From Dyella amyloliquefaciens (GTDB taxonomy: Bacteria; Pseudomonadota; Gammaproteobacteria; Xanthomonadales; Rhodanobacteraceae), in assembly GCF_004296575.1 (NCBI RefSeq), contig NZ_SAYT01000007.1:558001-622000 (forward strand): a stretch of 64,000 bases of DNA, given 5' to 3'. The notes under the pieces were generated by a model that saw only the letters and a list, made by a program, of their open reading frames with translations, was not told where the DNA came from and ran no database searches. Below, in pieces: positions 1-8,674 of this stretch (its first letter is position 1; every line of letters begins with the position of its first letter). Both the position numbers and the translations under genes were made by a program.

Positions 1-2
1 CA

Positions 3-410
3 CGCAAGGTGATCGATACCTCGGGCCTCGACGTCCGTTACTTCTCGATCATCTACGACGTGATCGACCAGGTGAAGCAGGCTGCGTCCGGTCTGCTGGG
101 CAAGGAAGTGCGCGAAGAGATCATCGGCATCGCCCAGGTGCGCGAAGTCTTCCGCAGCTCCAAGTTCGGCGCGGTGGCCGGTTGCATGGTCACCGAAGGC
201 ACGGTCAAGCGCAGCAAGCCGATCCGCGTGCTCCGCGACAACACCGTGGTCTTCCAGGGCGAACTGGAATCGCTGCGTCGCTTCAAGGACCTCGTCGACG
301 AAGTGCGTAACGGTATGGAATGCGGTATCGCCGTGAAGCAGTACAACGACGTCAAGGTCGGCGACCAGATCGAGTGCTTCGAGCGTATCGAGGTTGCCCG
401 CACGCTGTAA
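3..410 (+). CDS. infB: Translation initiation factor IF-2, C-terminal end (partial)
   Basis: The frame is already open at the left edge and ends at 408-410, so only about the last 135 residues are present. IF-2 is the GTPase that brings initiator fMet-tRNA to the 30S subunit and promotes subunit joining. What remains is the end of the factor: the [16 protein letters not shown] stretch, the GxAxVREVF strand and a beta-barrel segment ([12 protein letters not shown]) ending in [15 protein letters not shown], the usual domain IV (C2) that binds fMet-tRNA. The GTG at 9 is an internal valine codon and not a start. The order infB-rbfA-truB-rpsO-pnp downstream is the standard proteobacterial arrangement and supports the call. 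Confidence 0.97.
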   Translation, partial: RKVIDTSGLDVRYFSIIYDVIDQVKQAASGLLGKEVREEIIGIAQVREVFRSSKFGAVAGCMVTEGTVKRSKPIRVLRDNTVVFQGELESLRRFKDLVDEVRNGMECGIAVKQYNDVKVGDQIECFERIEVARTL

Positions 411-466
411 CAAGGGACGGGGAGCGAGTAGCGAGGGCGCGAAAACTCCACGTCTGGCAAGTTCTC

Positions 467-500
467 GAAGCCCGGGCAGCTTTGTCCGGGCTTCGTTTTT
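467..500 (+). terminator. Rho-independent terminator after infB
   Basis: GAAGCCCGG (467-475) pairs with CCGGGCTTC (486-494), followed by GTTTTT. It lies between infB and rbfA, so it probably reduces rather than abolishes read-through from the infB unit into rbfA. Confidence 0.8.
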
Positions 501-569
501 CTACGTAAACTGCGACATTGGCGCCCTCGCCATGTGTCTCTCGTCCCCGTGACGACGAAGGAGTTACCC

Positions 570-965
570 ATGCCCTCACGCGACTTCAAACGTACCGACC
601 GCGTCGGCGCCGAGCTGCGCCGCGAAATTGGCCTGCTGGTCCATGCTGCCGTGCGCGATCACGGGTTGCCGTCGGTGAGCGTGTCCGATGTGGAGGTCAC
701 CCGCGATCTGGACTGGGCCACCGTCTGGGTCACCGCGCTGCAGCCGGAACGCTCCCTGGAGGCCGTCAAGGCGCTCAAGGAGCTGGCCGTCGAGTTCCGC
801 CGCGAGCTGTCGCGCAGCATGCGACTGCGCCGGGTGCCGGAGCTGCGCTTCAAGTACGACGACTCGGTCGACAAGGGCGAGCGCATCGAAACGCTGCTGC
901 GCCAGGACAGCGAGCGTAACCCGGCGCCGTCCACGGACGCTGCCGAGGACGCTGCCGAGGACTGA
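570..965 (+). CDS. rbfA: Ribosome-binding factor A
   Basis: RbfA is a small KH-like protein that binds 30S precursors and helps late maturation of 16S rRNA; it is also needed for cold adaptation. The product is 131 residues, in the usual range. It begins PSRDFKRTDRVG and carries the family features VSVSDVEVTRDLDWATVWVT and the conserved LRFKYDDSVDKGERIE segment near residues 90-105. An upstream ATG at 534 is open in the same frame, but the ATG at 570 has AAGGAG at 558-563 just before it and gives the normal N-terminus, so I chose it. The last dozen residues form a short acidic repeat, AAEDAAED. It sits between infB and truB, as in most proteobacteria. Confidence 0.96.
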   Translation: MPSRDFKRTDRVGAELRREIGLLVHAAVRDHGLPSVSVSDVEVTRDLDWATVWVTALQPERSLEAVKALKELAVEFRRELSRSMRLRRVPELRFKYDDSVDKGERIETLLRQDSERNPAPSTDAAEDAAED

Positions 966-1029
966 GGCGTGTCTATCGTAACGGGGTGGCCCGTGTCGCT
1001 CGGGCAGGGCGGCGGGGCCGCATGACCTC

Positions 1030-1977
1030 ATGAGCAAGAAGAAAAGCCACATCCGTTTTCGCGACCTGCACGGCATCGTCCTGCTGGACAAGCCCTTGGG
1101 CTTGAGTTCGAACGAAGCCCTGCAGGTGGTTCGCAAAGGTATTTTTCGCGCGGAGAAGGGCGGCCATACCGGCGCGCTCGACCCGCTGGCCACCGGCCTG
1201 CTGCCTCTGTGCTTCGGCGAGGCCACCAAGCTCGCCGGCATGCTGCTGGGTTCCCGCAAGGCCTATCTGGCCGAGTGCAAGCTCGGCGCCACCACCAGCA
1301 CCGCCGATCTCGAAGGCGAGGTGGTCCAGGTTCGGCCGGTGCCTGAACTTGCCGAAGCGGCCATCGAGGCCGCCCTGGCCAAGCTGCGCGGGCGCATTAC
1401 CCAGGTGCCACCCGTGTATTCGGCCATCAAGCTCGACGGCGAGCCGCTCTACGTCAAGGCACGGCGCGGCGAGGCTGTGGACGTGCCCTCGCGTGAGGTG
1501 GACGTCTATCGGCTGGAGCTGGTCAGTCGCTCGGAGGACAGTCTCACCCTGTACGTCGAATGCGGTTCGGGCACTTACGTGCGCAGCCTGGCAGTCGACT
1601 TGGGAGAGGACCTGGGTTGCGGGGCCCACCTGACGGCGCTCCGTCGCCTCTGGGTGGACCCGTTCAGGGAGCCCGCCATGGTCACGGTCGAGCAGCTGCA
1701 GGCGGCGGCCGGGCAGGGTGATGACGCCTTGCTGGCGTTGCTGCTGCCGGTGTCGGCAGGCCTGGAGGGGCTGCCCGAGTTGAGGCTGGATGCCGAGCGC
1801 ACCCTGGCTGTCTCACAGGGGCAGCAGATTCCGGTCGATCCGGCGCTGTCGGGGCAGCACGCGGTGTTCGGCGAGGATGGCCGCTTGCTGATCCTGGGCG
1901 ACGCCGTGGACGGAAAACTGCGCATTGTGCGGGGCTTCAACCTGCCGCCGACCGGGCAGAATGCCGAATGTCCATGA
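1030..1977 (+). CDS. truB: tRNA pseudouridine(55) synthase
   Basis: TruB makes the universal pseudouridine 55 in the T-loop of tRNAs. The 315-residue product matches the family length. Motifs are clear: GIVLLDKPLGLSSN near the N-terminus, then GHTGALDPLATGLLPLCFGEATK with the catalytic aspartate of the GxLDP motif, and YVRSLAVDLGEDLGCGAHLTALRR further on. The C-terminal part (from about residue 235) has the PUA-like extension seen in gammaproteobacterial TruB. It follows rbfA by 64 bp and precedes rpsO. Confidence 0.97.
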   Translation: MSKKKSHIRFRDLHGIVLLDKPLGLSSNEALQVVRKGIFRAEKGGHTGALDPLATGLLPLCFGEATKLAGMLLGSRKAYLAECKLGATTSTADLEGEVVQVRPVPELAEAAIEAALAKLRGRITQVPPVYSAIKLDGEPLYVKARRGEAVDVPSREVDVYRLELVSRSEDSLTLYVECGSGTYVRSLAVDLGEDLGCGAHLTALRRLWVDPFREPAMVTVEQLQAAAGQGDDALLALLLPVSAGLEGLPELRLDAERTLAVSQGQQIPVDPALSGQHAVFGEDGRLLILGDAVDGKLRIVRGFNLPPTGQNAECP

Positions 1978-1982
1978 CGGTC

Positions 1983-2012
1983 TTGTTGTCATTGGGCTCC
2001 GCTCGCTACAAT
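1983..2012 (+). promoter_or_regulatory. Candidate promoter for rpsO-pnp
   Basis: TACAAT (2007-2012) is a good -10. TTGTTG (1983-1988) lies 18 nt upstream, or TTGTCA (1986-1991) at 15 nt. A start near 2019 would give a leader of about 100 nt that contains the long hairpin before rpsO. No experimental start is known here. Confidence 0.5.
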
Positions 2013-2045
2013 ACGGAGCTTGTTTCAGTATTTTCATTCATCTAG

Positions 2046-2102
2046 GCGAAGCTTGCGCAACGTCATCACGTGACGTTGCGCAAGCTTCGCACCCGTTTTT
2101 TT
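2046..2102 (+). promoter_or_regulatory. Perfect 20-bp hairpin with T7 tract in the rpsO leader
   Basis: The 20 nt at 2046-2065 are exactly complementary to 2071-2090, with a 5-nt loop TCACG, then CACCCG and seven Ts (2096-2102). The rpsO ATG is only 14 nt further on. As DNA it is a strong intrinsic terminator. Because a promoter-like sequence lies upstream of it (1983-2012), it could be an attenuator in the rpsO leader instead of only a truB terminator. It does not resemble the E. coli rpsO pseudoknot on inspection. Confidence 0.75.
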
Positions 2103-2116
2103 AGGAAGAGCTAATC

Positions 2117-2386
2117 ATGTCCCTTACCGCAGAACAGACCGGCAAGATCATCGCTGACTTCGGCCGCGTGCCGAACGACACGGGTTCGCCGGAAGTGCAG
2201 GTCGCCCTGCTGTCGGCCCGCATCGACCACCTCACCGATCACTTCAAGGCTCACAAGCAGGATCACCATTCCCGCCGCGGCCTGCTGAAGCTGGTCAACC
2301 AGCGCAAGCGCCTGCTGAGCTACCTGAAGGATCGTGACCTGGCTCGTTACCAGGGCCTCATCGAGCGCCTCGGCCTCCGTCGCTAA
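2117..2386 (+). CDS. rpsO: 30S ribosomal protein S15
   Basis: S15 binds the central domain of 16S rRNA early in 30S assembly and forms bridge B4 with the 50S subunit. The product is 89 residues, exactly the common length, and shows the family core: [15 protein letters not shown], then [20 protein letters not shown] and [12 protein letters not shown], ending [17 protein letters not shown] lies 7-14 nt before the ATG. It is followed after 20 nt by pnp, the conserved rpsO-pnp pair. In several bacteria S15 represses its own mRNA; the hairpin directly upstream may be part of such control here, which is inference. Confidence 0.98.
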   Translation: MSLTAEQTGKIIADFGRVPNDTGSPEVQVALLSARIDHLTDHFKAHKQDHHSRRGLLKLVNQRKRLLSYLKDRDLARYQGLIERLGLRR

Positions 2387-2406
2387 TCCTCACTAGGACA
2401 AATAAA

Positions 2407-4512
2407 GTGGCGAAAGTAACCAAGTCATTCCAGTTCGGTAATCACGAAGTCACACTGGAGACGGGCGAAATCGCCCGCCAGGCTTCCGGTGCCGTCATGG
2501 TCAGCATGGGCGGCACCGTCGTGCTGGTCACCGTGGTGGCCAATGCCAAGGCGAAGGAAGGTCAGGACTTCTTCCCGCTCACCGTCGACTACGTCGAGAA
2601 GTTCTACTCGGCCGGTCGCATCCCCGGTGGCTTCTTCAAGCGCGAAGGCCGCCCGACCGAGAAGGAGACGCTGACCTCGCGTCTGATCGATCGTCCGGTG
2701 CGCCCGCTGTTCCCGGAAGAGTTCAAGAACGAAGTGCAGGTCATCGCACAGGTCGTGTCGCTGAACCCGGAAATCGACGGTGACATCCCGGCCATGCTGG
2801 GCGCCTCCGCCGCGCTGAGCCTCGCCGGCATCCCGTTCAAGGGTCCGATCGGCGCTGCCCGTGTCGGTTATGCCAATGGCAAGTACCTGCTGAACCCGAC
2901 CGCCACCGAGCTGAAGACCTCGGATCTGGACCTGGTCGTCGCCGGTACTTCCAACGCCGTGCTGATGGTCGAATCCGAAGCCAAGCTGCTGTCGGAAGAG
3001 GTCATGCTGGGCGCCGTGGTGTTCGGTCACCAGCAGATGCAGGTGGCCATCCGCGCCATCGCCGAGCTGGCCACCGAAGCCGCCCGTCCGTCCATGGCCT
3101 GGCAGGCTCCGGCCCGCAACGAAGCGCTCGTCGCCGCCCTCACGGGTGCCGTCGGCAACCAGCTGGAAACCGCCTTCCAGGTGCGTGACAAGCTGCAGCG
3201 CCGCGATGCCATCTCGGCCATCAAGAGCGACGTGCTCGCCTCGCTGGCTGCCGATGTGGAAGCCAAGGGCTGGGACAAGGCTGAGCTGTCGAAGGAATTC
3301 GCCGAGCTCGAATACCGCACCATGCGCGACGGCGTGCTGAAGACCAAGGTCCGCATCGACGGTCGCAACCTGGACGATGTCCGCGCGATCTCGATCCGCG
3401 TCGGCGTGCTGCCGCGCACCCATGGTTCGGCGCTGTTCACCCGCGGCGAAACCCAGGCGCTGGTCGTCACCACGCTGGGCACCACGCGTGATGCGCAGAT
3501 CATCGACGCGCCGGAAGGCGAATCGAAGGATCCGTTCCTGTTCCATTACAACTTCCCGCCGTTCTCGGTGGGTGAAGCTGGTCGCTTCGGCGCGCCGAAG
3601 CGTCGCGAAATCGGCCACGGCCGTCTCGCCAAGCGCGGCGTGCAGGCCGTCAAGCCGACCATCGAAGAGTTCCCGTACGTGGTCCGCGTGGTCTCGGAAA
3701 TCACCGAGTCCAACGGTTCCTCGTCGATGGCTTCGGTGTGCGGTTCCTCGCTCGCCATGATGGACGCCGGCGTGCCGCTGAAGGCTCCGGTGGCCGGTAT
3801 CGCCATGGGCCTGGTGAAGGAAGGCAACGACTTCGTCGTGCTGTCCGACATCCTGGGTGACGAAGATCACCTCGGCGACATGGACTTCAAGGTGGCCGGT
3901 AGTGCCGATGGCATCTCCGCGCTGCAGATGGACATCAAGATCGACGGCATCACCGAAGAGATCATGAAGGTGGCGCTGGAACAGGCCAAGCGTGGCCGTC
4001 TGCACATCCTCGGCGAAATGGCCAAGGTGATCAGCACCGCGCGCACCGAGATGAGCGAGTTCGCCCCGCGCCTGCTCACCATCAAGATCCACCCGGACAA
4101 GATCCGCGAAGTGATCGGCAAGGGTGGCGCGACCATCCGCTCCATCACCGAGGAGACGGGCACCACGATCGACATCAGCGACGACGGCACCGTCATCATC
4201 GCTTCGGTCAATCGTGAAGCCGCCAATGCCGCCAAGGCGCGCATCGAGCAGATCGTCTCCGACGTCGAGCCGGGCCGCATCTACGAAGGCAAGGTCGCCA
4301 AGCTGATGGACTTCGGCGCGTTCGTGACCATCATGCCGGGCAAGGACGGCCTGGTGCACGTCTCGCAGATTTCCAGCGAGCGCGTGGAGAAGGTCTCCGA
4401 CAAGCTGAAGGAAGGCGATATCGTCAAGGTCAAGGTGCTGGAAGTGGACAAGCAGGGCCGTATCCGCCTGTCCATGAAGGCCGTGGCCGAGGACGAAGGC
4501 GCCAACGCCTAA
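2407..4512 (+). CDS. pnp: Polyribonucleotide nucleotidyltransferase (PNPase)
   Basis: PNPase degrades RNA 3' to 5' by phosphorolysis and is a core part of the RNA degradosome. The product is 701 residues, close to E. coli PNPase (711). Two RNase PH domains are visible (about 10-140 and 310-460), the second with the phosphate/catalytic region [23 protein letters not shown] domain follows near residue 555 ([15 protein letters not shown]), then an S1 domain from about 620 ([18 protein letters not shown]). The start is GTG at 2407, 20 nt after the rpsO stop. PNPase and RNase III often control pnp mRNA through leader hairpins; no clear one lies in the short rpsO-pnp gap. Confidence 0.98.
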   Translation: MAKVTKSFQFGNHEVTLETGEIARQASGAVMVSMGGTVVLVTVVANAKAKEGQDFFPLTVDYVEKFYSAGRIPGGFFKREGRPTEKETLTSRLIDRPVRPLFPEEFKNEVQVIAQVVSLNPEIDGDIPAMLGASAALSLAGIPFKGPIGAARVGYANGKYLLNPTATELKTSDLDLVVAGTSNAVLMVESEAKLLSEEVMLGAVVFGHQQMQVAIRAIAELATEAARPSMAWQAPARNEALVAALTGAVGNQLETAFQVRDKLQRRDAISAIKSDVLASLAADVEAKGWDKAELSKEFAELEYRTMRDGVLKTKVRIDGRNLDDVRAISIRVGVLPRTHGSALFTRGETQALVVTTLGTTRDAQIIDAPEGESKDPFLFHYNFPPFSVGEAGRFGAPKRREIGHGRLAKRGVQAVKPTIEEFPYVVRVVSEITESNGSSSMASVCGSSLAMMDAGVPLKAPVAGIAMGLVKEGNDFVVLSDILGDEDHLGDMDFKVAGSADGISALQMDIKIDGITEEIMKVALEQAKRGRLHILGEMAKVISTARTEMSEFAPRLLTIKIHPDKIREVIGKGGATIRSITEETGTTIDISDDGTVIIASVNREAANAAKARIEQIVSDVEPGRIYEGKVAKLMDFGAFVTIMPGKDGLVHVSQISSERVEKVSDKLKEGDIVKVKVLEVDKQGRIRLSMKAVAEDEGANA

Positions 4513-4534
4513 GTCTTCTGCACTGCAGCAAGCG

Positions 4535-4568
4535 ACAAAAGCCCGGCTTATGCCGGGCTTTTGTTTTT
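4535..4568 (+). terminator. Rho-independent terminator of rpsO-pnp
   Basis: ACAAAAGCCCGGC (4535-4547) pairs perfectly with GCCGGGCTTTTGT (4552-4564), followed by more Ts. It lies 23 bp after the pnp stop. Confidence 0.9.
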
Positions 4569-4729
4569 CGGGGTCGGGGTTTGTGATTTGGCCCCTGCGT
4601 CGCCATCCCGGGTTTCACGCAGATGACGCGCCTGAGGGATGTCGGATCTGGCGCTGGAACTAATAGCGTTTTTGCGTTCGCCCTGAGGTGCATTTGCTAC
4701 GATGCCGGCAGTGCGATGAGGATGTGGGC

Positions 4730-5770
4730 ATGGCCGACCAGGCAAGCGATTTCTTGAAGGATTACCAGGCGCTGGCACAGCAGTCCTGGGACACCTGGAC
4801 CCGTTATCTGCAACAGCAAACAGCCTCGGCGGCGCCCTGCGCGCAGGCGGCCTCTTCCCATGCCGGTGCAGGCGATGACCTGCTGGCACGCAGTATGGCC
4901 GCGCTCAAGGGCTACAACGAGTGGTTGCAGGGCGCGGTAGGCAGCGGCCTGGGCCAAGGGTCCACCGATTGGCAGCAATCGCTGCAGAACCTGTTTTCCA
5001 GCCTGGGCGGCCAACCGTTCGCGCATGCCTTCGCGTCCATCGACAGCGAAGCGGCGCGCAGCTTCGGCCAGCTGTGGCAGTCCTGGTTGCAGTCCAGCCA
5101 GTCCGGCATGCGCTTCGATGTGGAGCACATGGCGGCGTTCGGCTTCACCCGCGAGCGCCAGCTGCAGCAGCAGGAAATCGCGGCGGCCATGCAGGAGTAC
5201 CTGGACTGGTCGAGCAAGTACCAGGCCTTGATCCAGCGCGCGAACACCGAAGGTTTCGAGCGCCTGCAGGCCAAGCTGGCCGACTTCACCGACTCGACGC
5301 GCCAGATCGAATCGCTCAAGGCGCTGTACGACCTGTGGGTGGACGGTGCCGAAGAGGCTTACGCGCAGATCGCCCTGTCCGAGGAGTTTCGCCACGTCTA
5401 CGGCGAAATGGTGAATGCGCAGGGGCGCCTGCGCCAGCTGCAGCAGCAACAGCTCGAAGCGATGTGCCGCGAACTGGGCATGCCGACGCGCAGCGAGGTA
5501 TCGGCGCTGGGCAAGCGCCTGCAAGAGTTGCGGCGCGAGGTGCGCGGGCAGGGTGTTTCCCGCGAGTCCGACGAACTGGCGACGCTGCGTGCGGAAGTGG
5601 CTGCGCTCAAGCGCCAGCTGGCCGGCAAGGCCGGGGAAGCGAAGCGACCGGCCTCGCGCAGCAGCAAGCGCGAGCCCGAAAAAGATGCCGTCGTGCGCCG
5701 TGCCAAGCCGGCCGCCACGGTGGGCGCCCGCAAGACTGTCGCGCGCGGCACCACGCGCACGCGCAAGTAA
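4730..5770 (+). CDS. phaE: Class III polyhydroxyalkanoate synthase, PhaE subunit
   Basis: PhaE is the non-catalytic partner of the two-subunit class III PHA synthase and activates PhaC at the granule surface. The product is about 346 residues. It opens MADQASDFLKDYQALAQQSW, has the aromatic-rich helical body typical of PhaE (LWQSWLQSSQSG, then YLDWSSKYQALIQRANTEGFERLQAKL around residues 150-185), a coiled-coil (ELRREVRGQG to LRAEVAALKRQL) and a Lys/Arg/Ala-rich C-terminal tail from about residue 290. That basic tail could contact the granule or nucleic acid, which is inference. The ATG at 4730 has GAGGA upstream; an in-frame ATG at 4688 is less likely. phaC follows 9 bp later. Confidence 0.9.
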   Translation: MADQASDFLKDYQALAQQSWDTWTRYLQQQTASAAPCAQAASSHAGAGDDLLARSMAALKGYNEWLQGAVGSGLGQGSTDWQQSLQNLFSSLGGQPFAHAFASIDSEAARSFGQLWQSWLQSSQSGMRFDVEHMAAFGFTRERQLQQQEIAAAMQEYLDWSSKYQALIQRANTEGFERLQAKLADFTDSTRQIESLKALYDLWVDGAEEAYAQIALSEEFRHVYGEMVNAQGRLRQLQQQQLEAMCRELGMPTRSEVSALGKRLQELRREVRGQGVSRESDELATLRAEVAALKRQLAGKAGEAKRPASRSSKREPEKDAVVRRAKPAATVGARKTVARGTTRTRK

Positions 5771-5779
5771 GGAGCATCC

Positions 5780-6847
5780 ATGTTTCCACCGCTACGCCTC
5801 GATCCGGCCGCGTTGACGGGCGAGATCGCCGCCTTCCAGCGCAAGCTGGCCGCCGGCCTGGGCAATCTCCGGCACCAGCTGGAGCCGGAATACGCCAACA
5901 CGCCGCGCGTAGCCATCTACCGCGAGGACAAGCTCACGGTGTGGCACATGAAGGGGCAGGGCAAGCCCACCACTAGGACGCCGACGCTGATCGTCTATGC
6001 GTTGGTCAACACGGTGTGGATGACCGACCTGCAGGACGATCGCTCGATGGTGCGCAACCTGCTTGAGCAGGGCGAAGACGTCTACCTGATCGACTGGGGT
6101 TATCCGGATGGCGCCGACCGTTGGCTGACGCTGGATGACTACATCAACGGTTATCTCGATCGCTGCGTCGATGCGGTGTGCAAGGCCGCGGGCGTCGATG
6201 CGATCAACCTGCTCGGCATCTGCCAGGGCGGCACGTTCTCGCTGTGCTACACGGCCACCCACGGCGACAAGGTGAAGAACCTGATCACCATGGTGACGCC
6301 GGTGGACTTCCAGACACCGGACAACATGCTCTCGAACTGGACGCGCGAGCTGGATGTCGACCTGTTCGTCGACACCATGGGCAACATTCCGGCCGAACTG
6401 CTCAACTGGGTGTACCTCACGCTCAAGCCGGTGCGCCTCAACCAGCAGAAGTACGTGAGCCTGGTCGACATCCTCGACAACCCGAAGGAGTTGCAGAACT
6501 TTCTGCGCATGGAGCGCTGGATCTTCGATTCGCCGGACCAGGCAGGCGAAGCGTTCCGCGAGTTCATCAAGGAGTTCTACCAGCAGAACAAGCTGATCAA
6601 GGGCGACCTGGTGATCGGCGGCAAGCCGGTCGATCTGGGCATGATCACCCAGCCGGTGCTCAACATCTTCGCCGAGCAGGACCACCTGGTGCCGCCCGAT
6701 GCTTCGCGCGTCCTTGGGCGCCATGTAGGCACCACCGATTACACCCAGCTCGCCTTCAAGGGTGGGCACATCGGCATCTATGTCTCCGGTCGTGCCCAGC
6801 GCGAGGTGCCCCCGGCTATCCACCAGTGGCTCAGTACGCGAAACTGA
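5780..6847 (+). CDS. phaC: Class III polyhydroxyalkanoate synthase, PhaC subunit
   Basis: PhaC polymerises (R)-3-hydroxyacyl-CoA, usually 3-hydroxybutyryl-CoA, into storage polyester. At 355 residues it has class III length; class I and II enzymes are near 560-590. The lipase-like box is GICQGG with the nucleophile Cys148, and the alpha/beta-hydrolase triad is completed by the aspartate in FAEQDHLVP and the histidine in FKGGHIGIYVSG. The Trp/Asp-rich segment YLIDWGYPDGADRW is typical of the family. It is directly downstream of phaE with AAGGAG before the ATG, so the two are co-expressed. No phaA, phaB or phasin gene lies in the window. Confidence 0.96.
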   Translation: MFPPLRLDPAALTGEIAAFQRKLAAGLGNLRHQLEPEYANTPRVAIYREDKLTVWHMKGQGKPTTRTPTLIVYALVNTVWMTDLQDDRSMVRNLLEQGEDVYLIDWGYPDGADRWLTLDDYINGYLDRCVDAVCKAAGVDAINLLGICQGGTFSLCYTATHGDKVKNLITMVTPVDFQTPDNMLSNWTRELDVDLFVDTMGNIPAELLNWVYLTLKPVRLNQQKYVSLVDILDNPKELQNFLRMERWIFDSPDQAGEAFREFIKEFYQQNKLIKGDLVIGGKPVDLGMITQPVLNIFAEQDHLVPPDASRVLGRHVGTTDYTQLAFKGGHIGIYVSGRAQREVPPAIHQWLSTRN

Positions 6848-6873
6848 GCGCTGGCCCCAGGAAGAGTTCGCTC

Positions 6874-7059
6874 ATGGAAAAGCGTCTGCACCGTTCACTC
6901 TCTGACAGGAAGCTCGCCGGCGTCTGCGGCGGCATCGCCGAATACCTGGGCTGGGACCCGACCCTGGTCCGCATCCTGTGGGTGGTGCTCACCTTCATGG
7001 GTGGCTCGGGCATCGTCGCCTACCTGGTGTTGTGGCTGCTGATGCCCGAAGGCGCCTGA
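6874..7059 (+). CDS. Small PspC-domain membrane protein
   Basis: A 61-residue protein made up of a single PspC domain: KRLHRSLSDRKLAGVCGGIAEYLGWDPTLVRI followed by one membrane helix (LWVVLTFMGGSGIVAYLVLWLLM). PspC in E. coli is a membrane toxin-like regulator of the phage-shock response, but many bacteria carry single-domain relatives of unknown role. The ATG at 6874 has AGGAAGAG upstream, 27 bp after the phaC stop, so it is probably co-transcribed with phaEC. A specific link to storage granules or membrane stress is not shown by the sequence. Confidence 0.9.
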   Translation: MEKRLHRSLSDRKLAGVCGGIAEYLGWDPTLVRILWVVLTFMGGSGIVAYLVLWLLMPEGA

Positions 7060-7116
7060 TTCCCCGCGGCGGGCATGCTGCCCGCATTCCGTTTATTTCG
7101 ATTGGCAAGACCGTTT

Positions 7117-8127
7117 ATGGATTACGACCGTTTCGACCGCATTCGCGCCGTGCAATGGCAAGGCGATCACCTGCGCCTGCTCGACCAGCGTCTGCTTCCG
7201 CAGGAAGAGCGCTGGATCGACTGCACGGACGCGGCCCAAGTGACCCAGGCCATCAAGGACCTGGCCGTGCGTGGCGCGCCCGCCATCGGCATCGCCGCGG
7301 CGTGGGGCGTGGTACTGGCTGCGAAGCAGGGTGAGCCGCTGGATGCTGCACTGGCCATGTTGCGTGCCGCGCGTCCCACGGCGGTGAACCTGATGTGGGC
7401 ACTGGATCGCATGAAGGCGCGCATTGCCGCCGGTGCCAATGCCGAGGCTCTCGAGCGCGAAGCGCAGCTGATCCAGGACGAAGACCTGGCCGCCAATCGC
7501 CACATGGGCGAATTGGGCGCCTCGCTGATCGCGCCGCTTTCGGGCGTGCTCACGCACTGCAATACCGGTTCGCTCGCCACCGCAGGCTTTGGTACGGCGC
7601 TGGGCGTGATCCGTGCTGGCGTGGCCAGCGGTCGCGTCGAACGTGTGTATGCCGGCGAGACGCGGCCGTGGCAGCAGGGCGCGCGCCTTACCATGTGGGA
7701 GCTGGTGCGCGATGGCGTGCCAGCCAAGCTCATCGCCGATTCGGCCGCCGCGCACCTGATGCGCTTGGGCGAGGTGCAGTGGGTGATCGTGGGTGCGGAC
7801 CGCATCGCCGCCAACGGCGACACCGCCAACAAGATCGGCACCTACCAGCTGGCCATCGCCGCGCGCCACCATGGCGTGAAGTTCATGGTCGTCGCACCGT
7901 CGTCCACGGTGGACATGGCTACGGCGTCGGGCGAAGACATCGAGATCGAATTGCGCGACCCGGCCGAACTGCTGGCCGTGGCCGGCCGCCGTACCGTCGT
8001 GGACGGCGCGCAGGCCTGGAACCCGGTGTTCGACGTCACGCCGGCGTCGCTCATCGATGCCATCGTCACCGAGCGTGGCGTGATCGAACACCCGACCACC
8101 CTGGCCATGCAGGCGCTGTTCGGCTGA
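7117..8127 (+). CDS. mtnA: Methylthioribose-1-phosphate isomerase
   Basis: MtnA converts 5-methylthioribose-1-phosphate to the ribulose form in the methionine salvage pathway, which recycles methylthioadenosine from polyamine and homoserine-lactone synthesis. The product (336 residues from this start) has the family landmarks: [14 protein letters not shown] near residue 55, the catalytic cysteine in [26 protein letters not shown], and the catalytic aspartate in [18 protein letters not shown]. An in-frame ATG at 7075 would add 14 residues, but [14 protein letters not shown] is the usual beginning. Its stop overlaps the start of the next gene (TGATG). No other mtn gene is in the window. Confidence 0.94.
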   Translation: MDYDRFDRIRAVQWQGDHLRLLDQRLLPQEERWIDCTDAAQVTQAIKDLAVRGAPAIGIAAAWGVVLAAKQGEPLDAALAMLRAARPTAVNLMWALDRMKARIAAGANAEALEREAQLIQDEDLAANRHMGELGASLIAPLSGVLTHCNTGSLATAGFGTALGVIRAGVASGRVERVYAGETRPWQQGARLTMWELVRDGVPAKLIADSAAAHLMRLGEVQWVIVGADRIAANGDTANKIGTYQLAIAARHHGVKFMVVAPSSTVDMATASGEDIEIELRDPAELLAVAGRRTVVDGAQAWNPVFDVTPASLIDAIVTERGVIEHPTTLAMQALFG

Positions 8128-8537
8128 TGGGGGTGCGCCGACAGTTCCTGCTGTTCGGCGTCGGCGGCGCCATTGGCCTGGTGGTCGACGCCGGTGTGGT
8201 GCAGGCGCTGGTGAGCTGGGGGCACTGGAACCCCTACCTGGCGCGTGTGGTGTCCTTCCTTTCGGCGGCGACGGCCACCTGGCTGTGGAACCGTCGCTAT
8301 ACCTTCGCGCACCGCCATAGCGGGCGCTCGCTGCGTGCCGAATGGCTGCAGTGGATTGCACTGATGAGCGTAGGGGCAGTGGTCAATTACGCCGCCTACG
8401 CCGTGATTCTGATGTTCTATCCATGGCTGCATCGCTGGCCTGCCGTGGCTGTCGCGGCAAGCTCCGCGGCCGCGGCGCTGGTTAATTTTTCGACAGCCCG
8501 CGGCGTGCTTTTCAAGCGAGCCAAAACTTCCGTTTAA
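8127..8537 (+). CDS. GtrA-like membrane protein
   Basis: A 136-residue protein with four predicted membrane helices: FLLFGVGGAIGLVVDAGVVQAL, VVSFLSAATATWLWN, WIALMSVGAVVNYAAYAVILM and AVAVAASSAAAALVNF. The WNRRYTF motif after helix 2 and the N-terminal RQFLLFGVGG are typical of the GtrA/DPMS family, small proteins that help flip lipid-linked sugars or act with glycosyltransferases in surface polysaccharide decoration. The ATG overlaps the mtnA stop (TGATG at 8125-8129), so translation is coupled. No glycosyltransferase lies next to it, so its partner is not evident. Confidence 0.85.
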   Translation: MGVRRQFLLFGVGGAIGLVVDAGVVQALVSWGHWNPYLARVVSFLSAATATWLWNRRYTFAHRHSGRSLRAEWLQWIALMSVGAVVNYAAYAVILMFYPWLHRWPAVAVAASSAAAALVNFSTARGVLFKRAKTSV

Positions 8538-8674
8538 GCCATTGATTCACAAAGAAAAAATACTGTGAATTTGGCGTCAAACGTGTTACACTCCATAGGT
8601 TGTTTCCAGGTCGCTCGCCCACGCACGGAGGGTGCGTGCGCCGCGACCCTTTTCATCCTCAGGGAAGCCGATTG

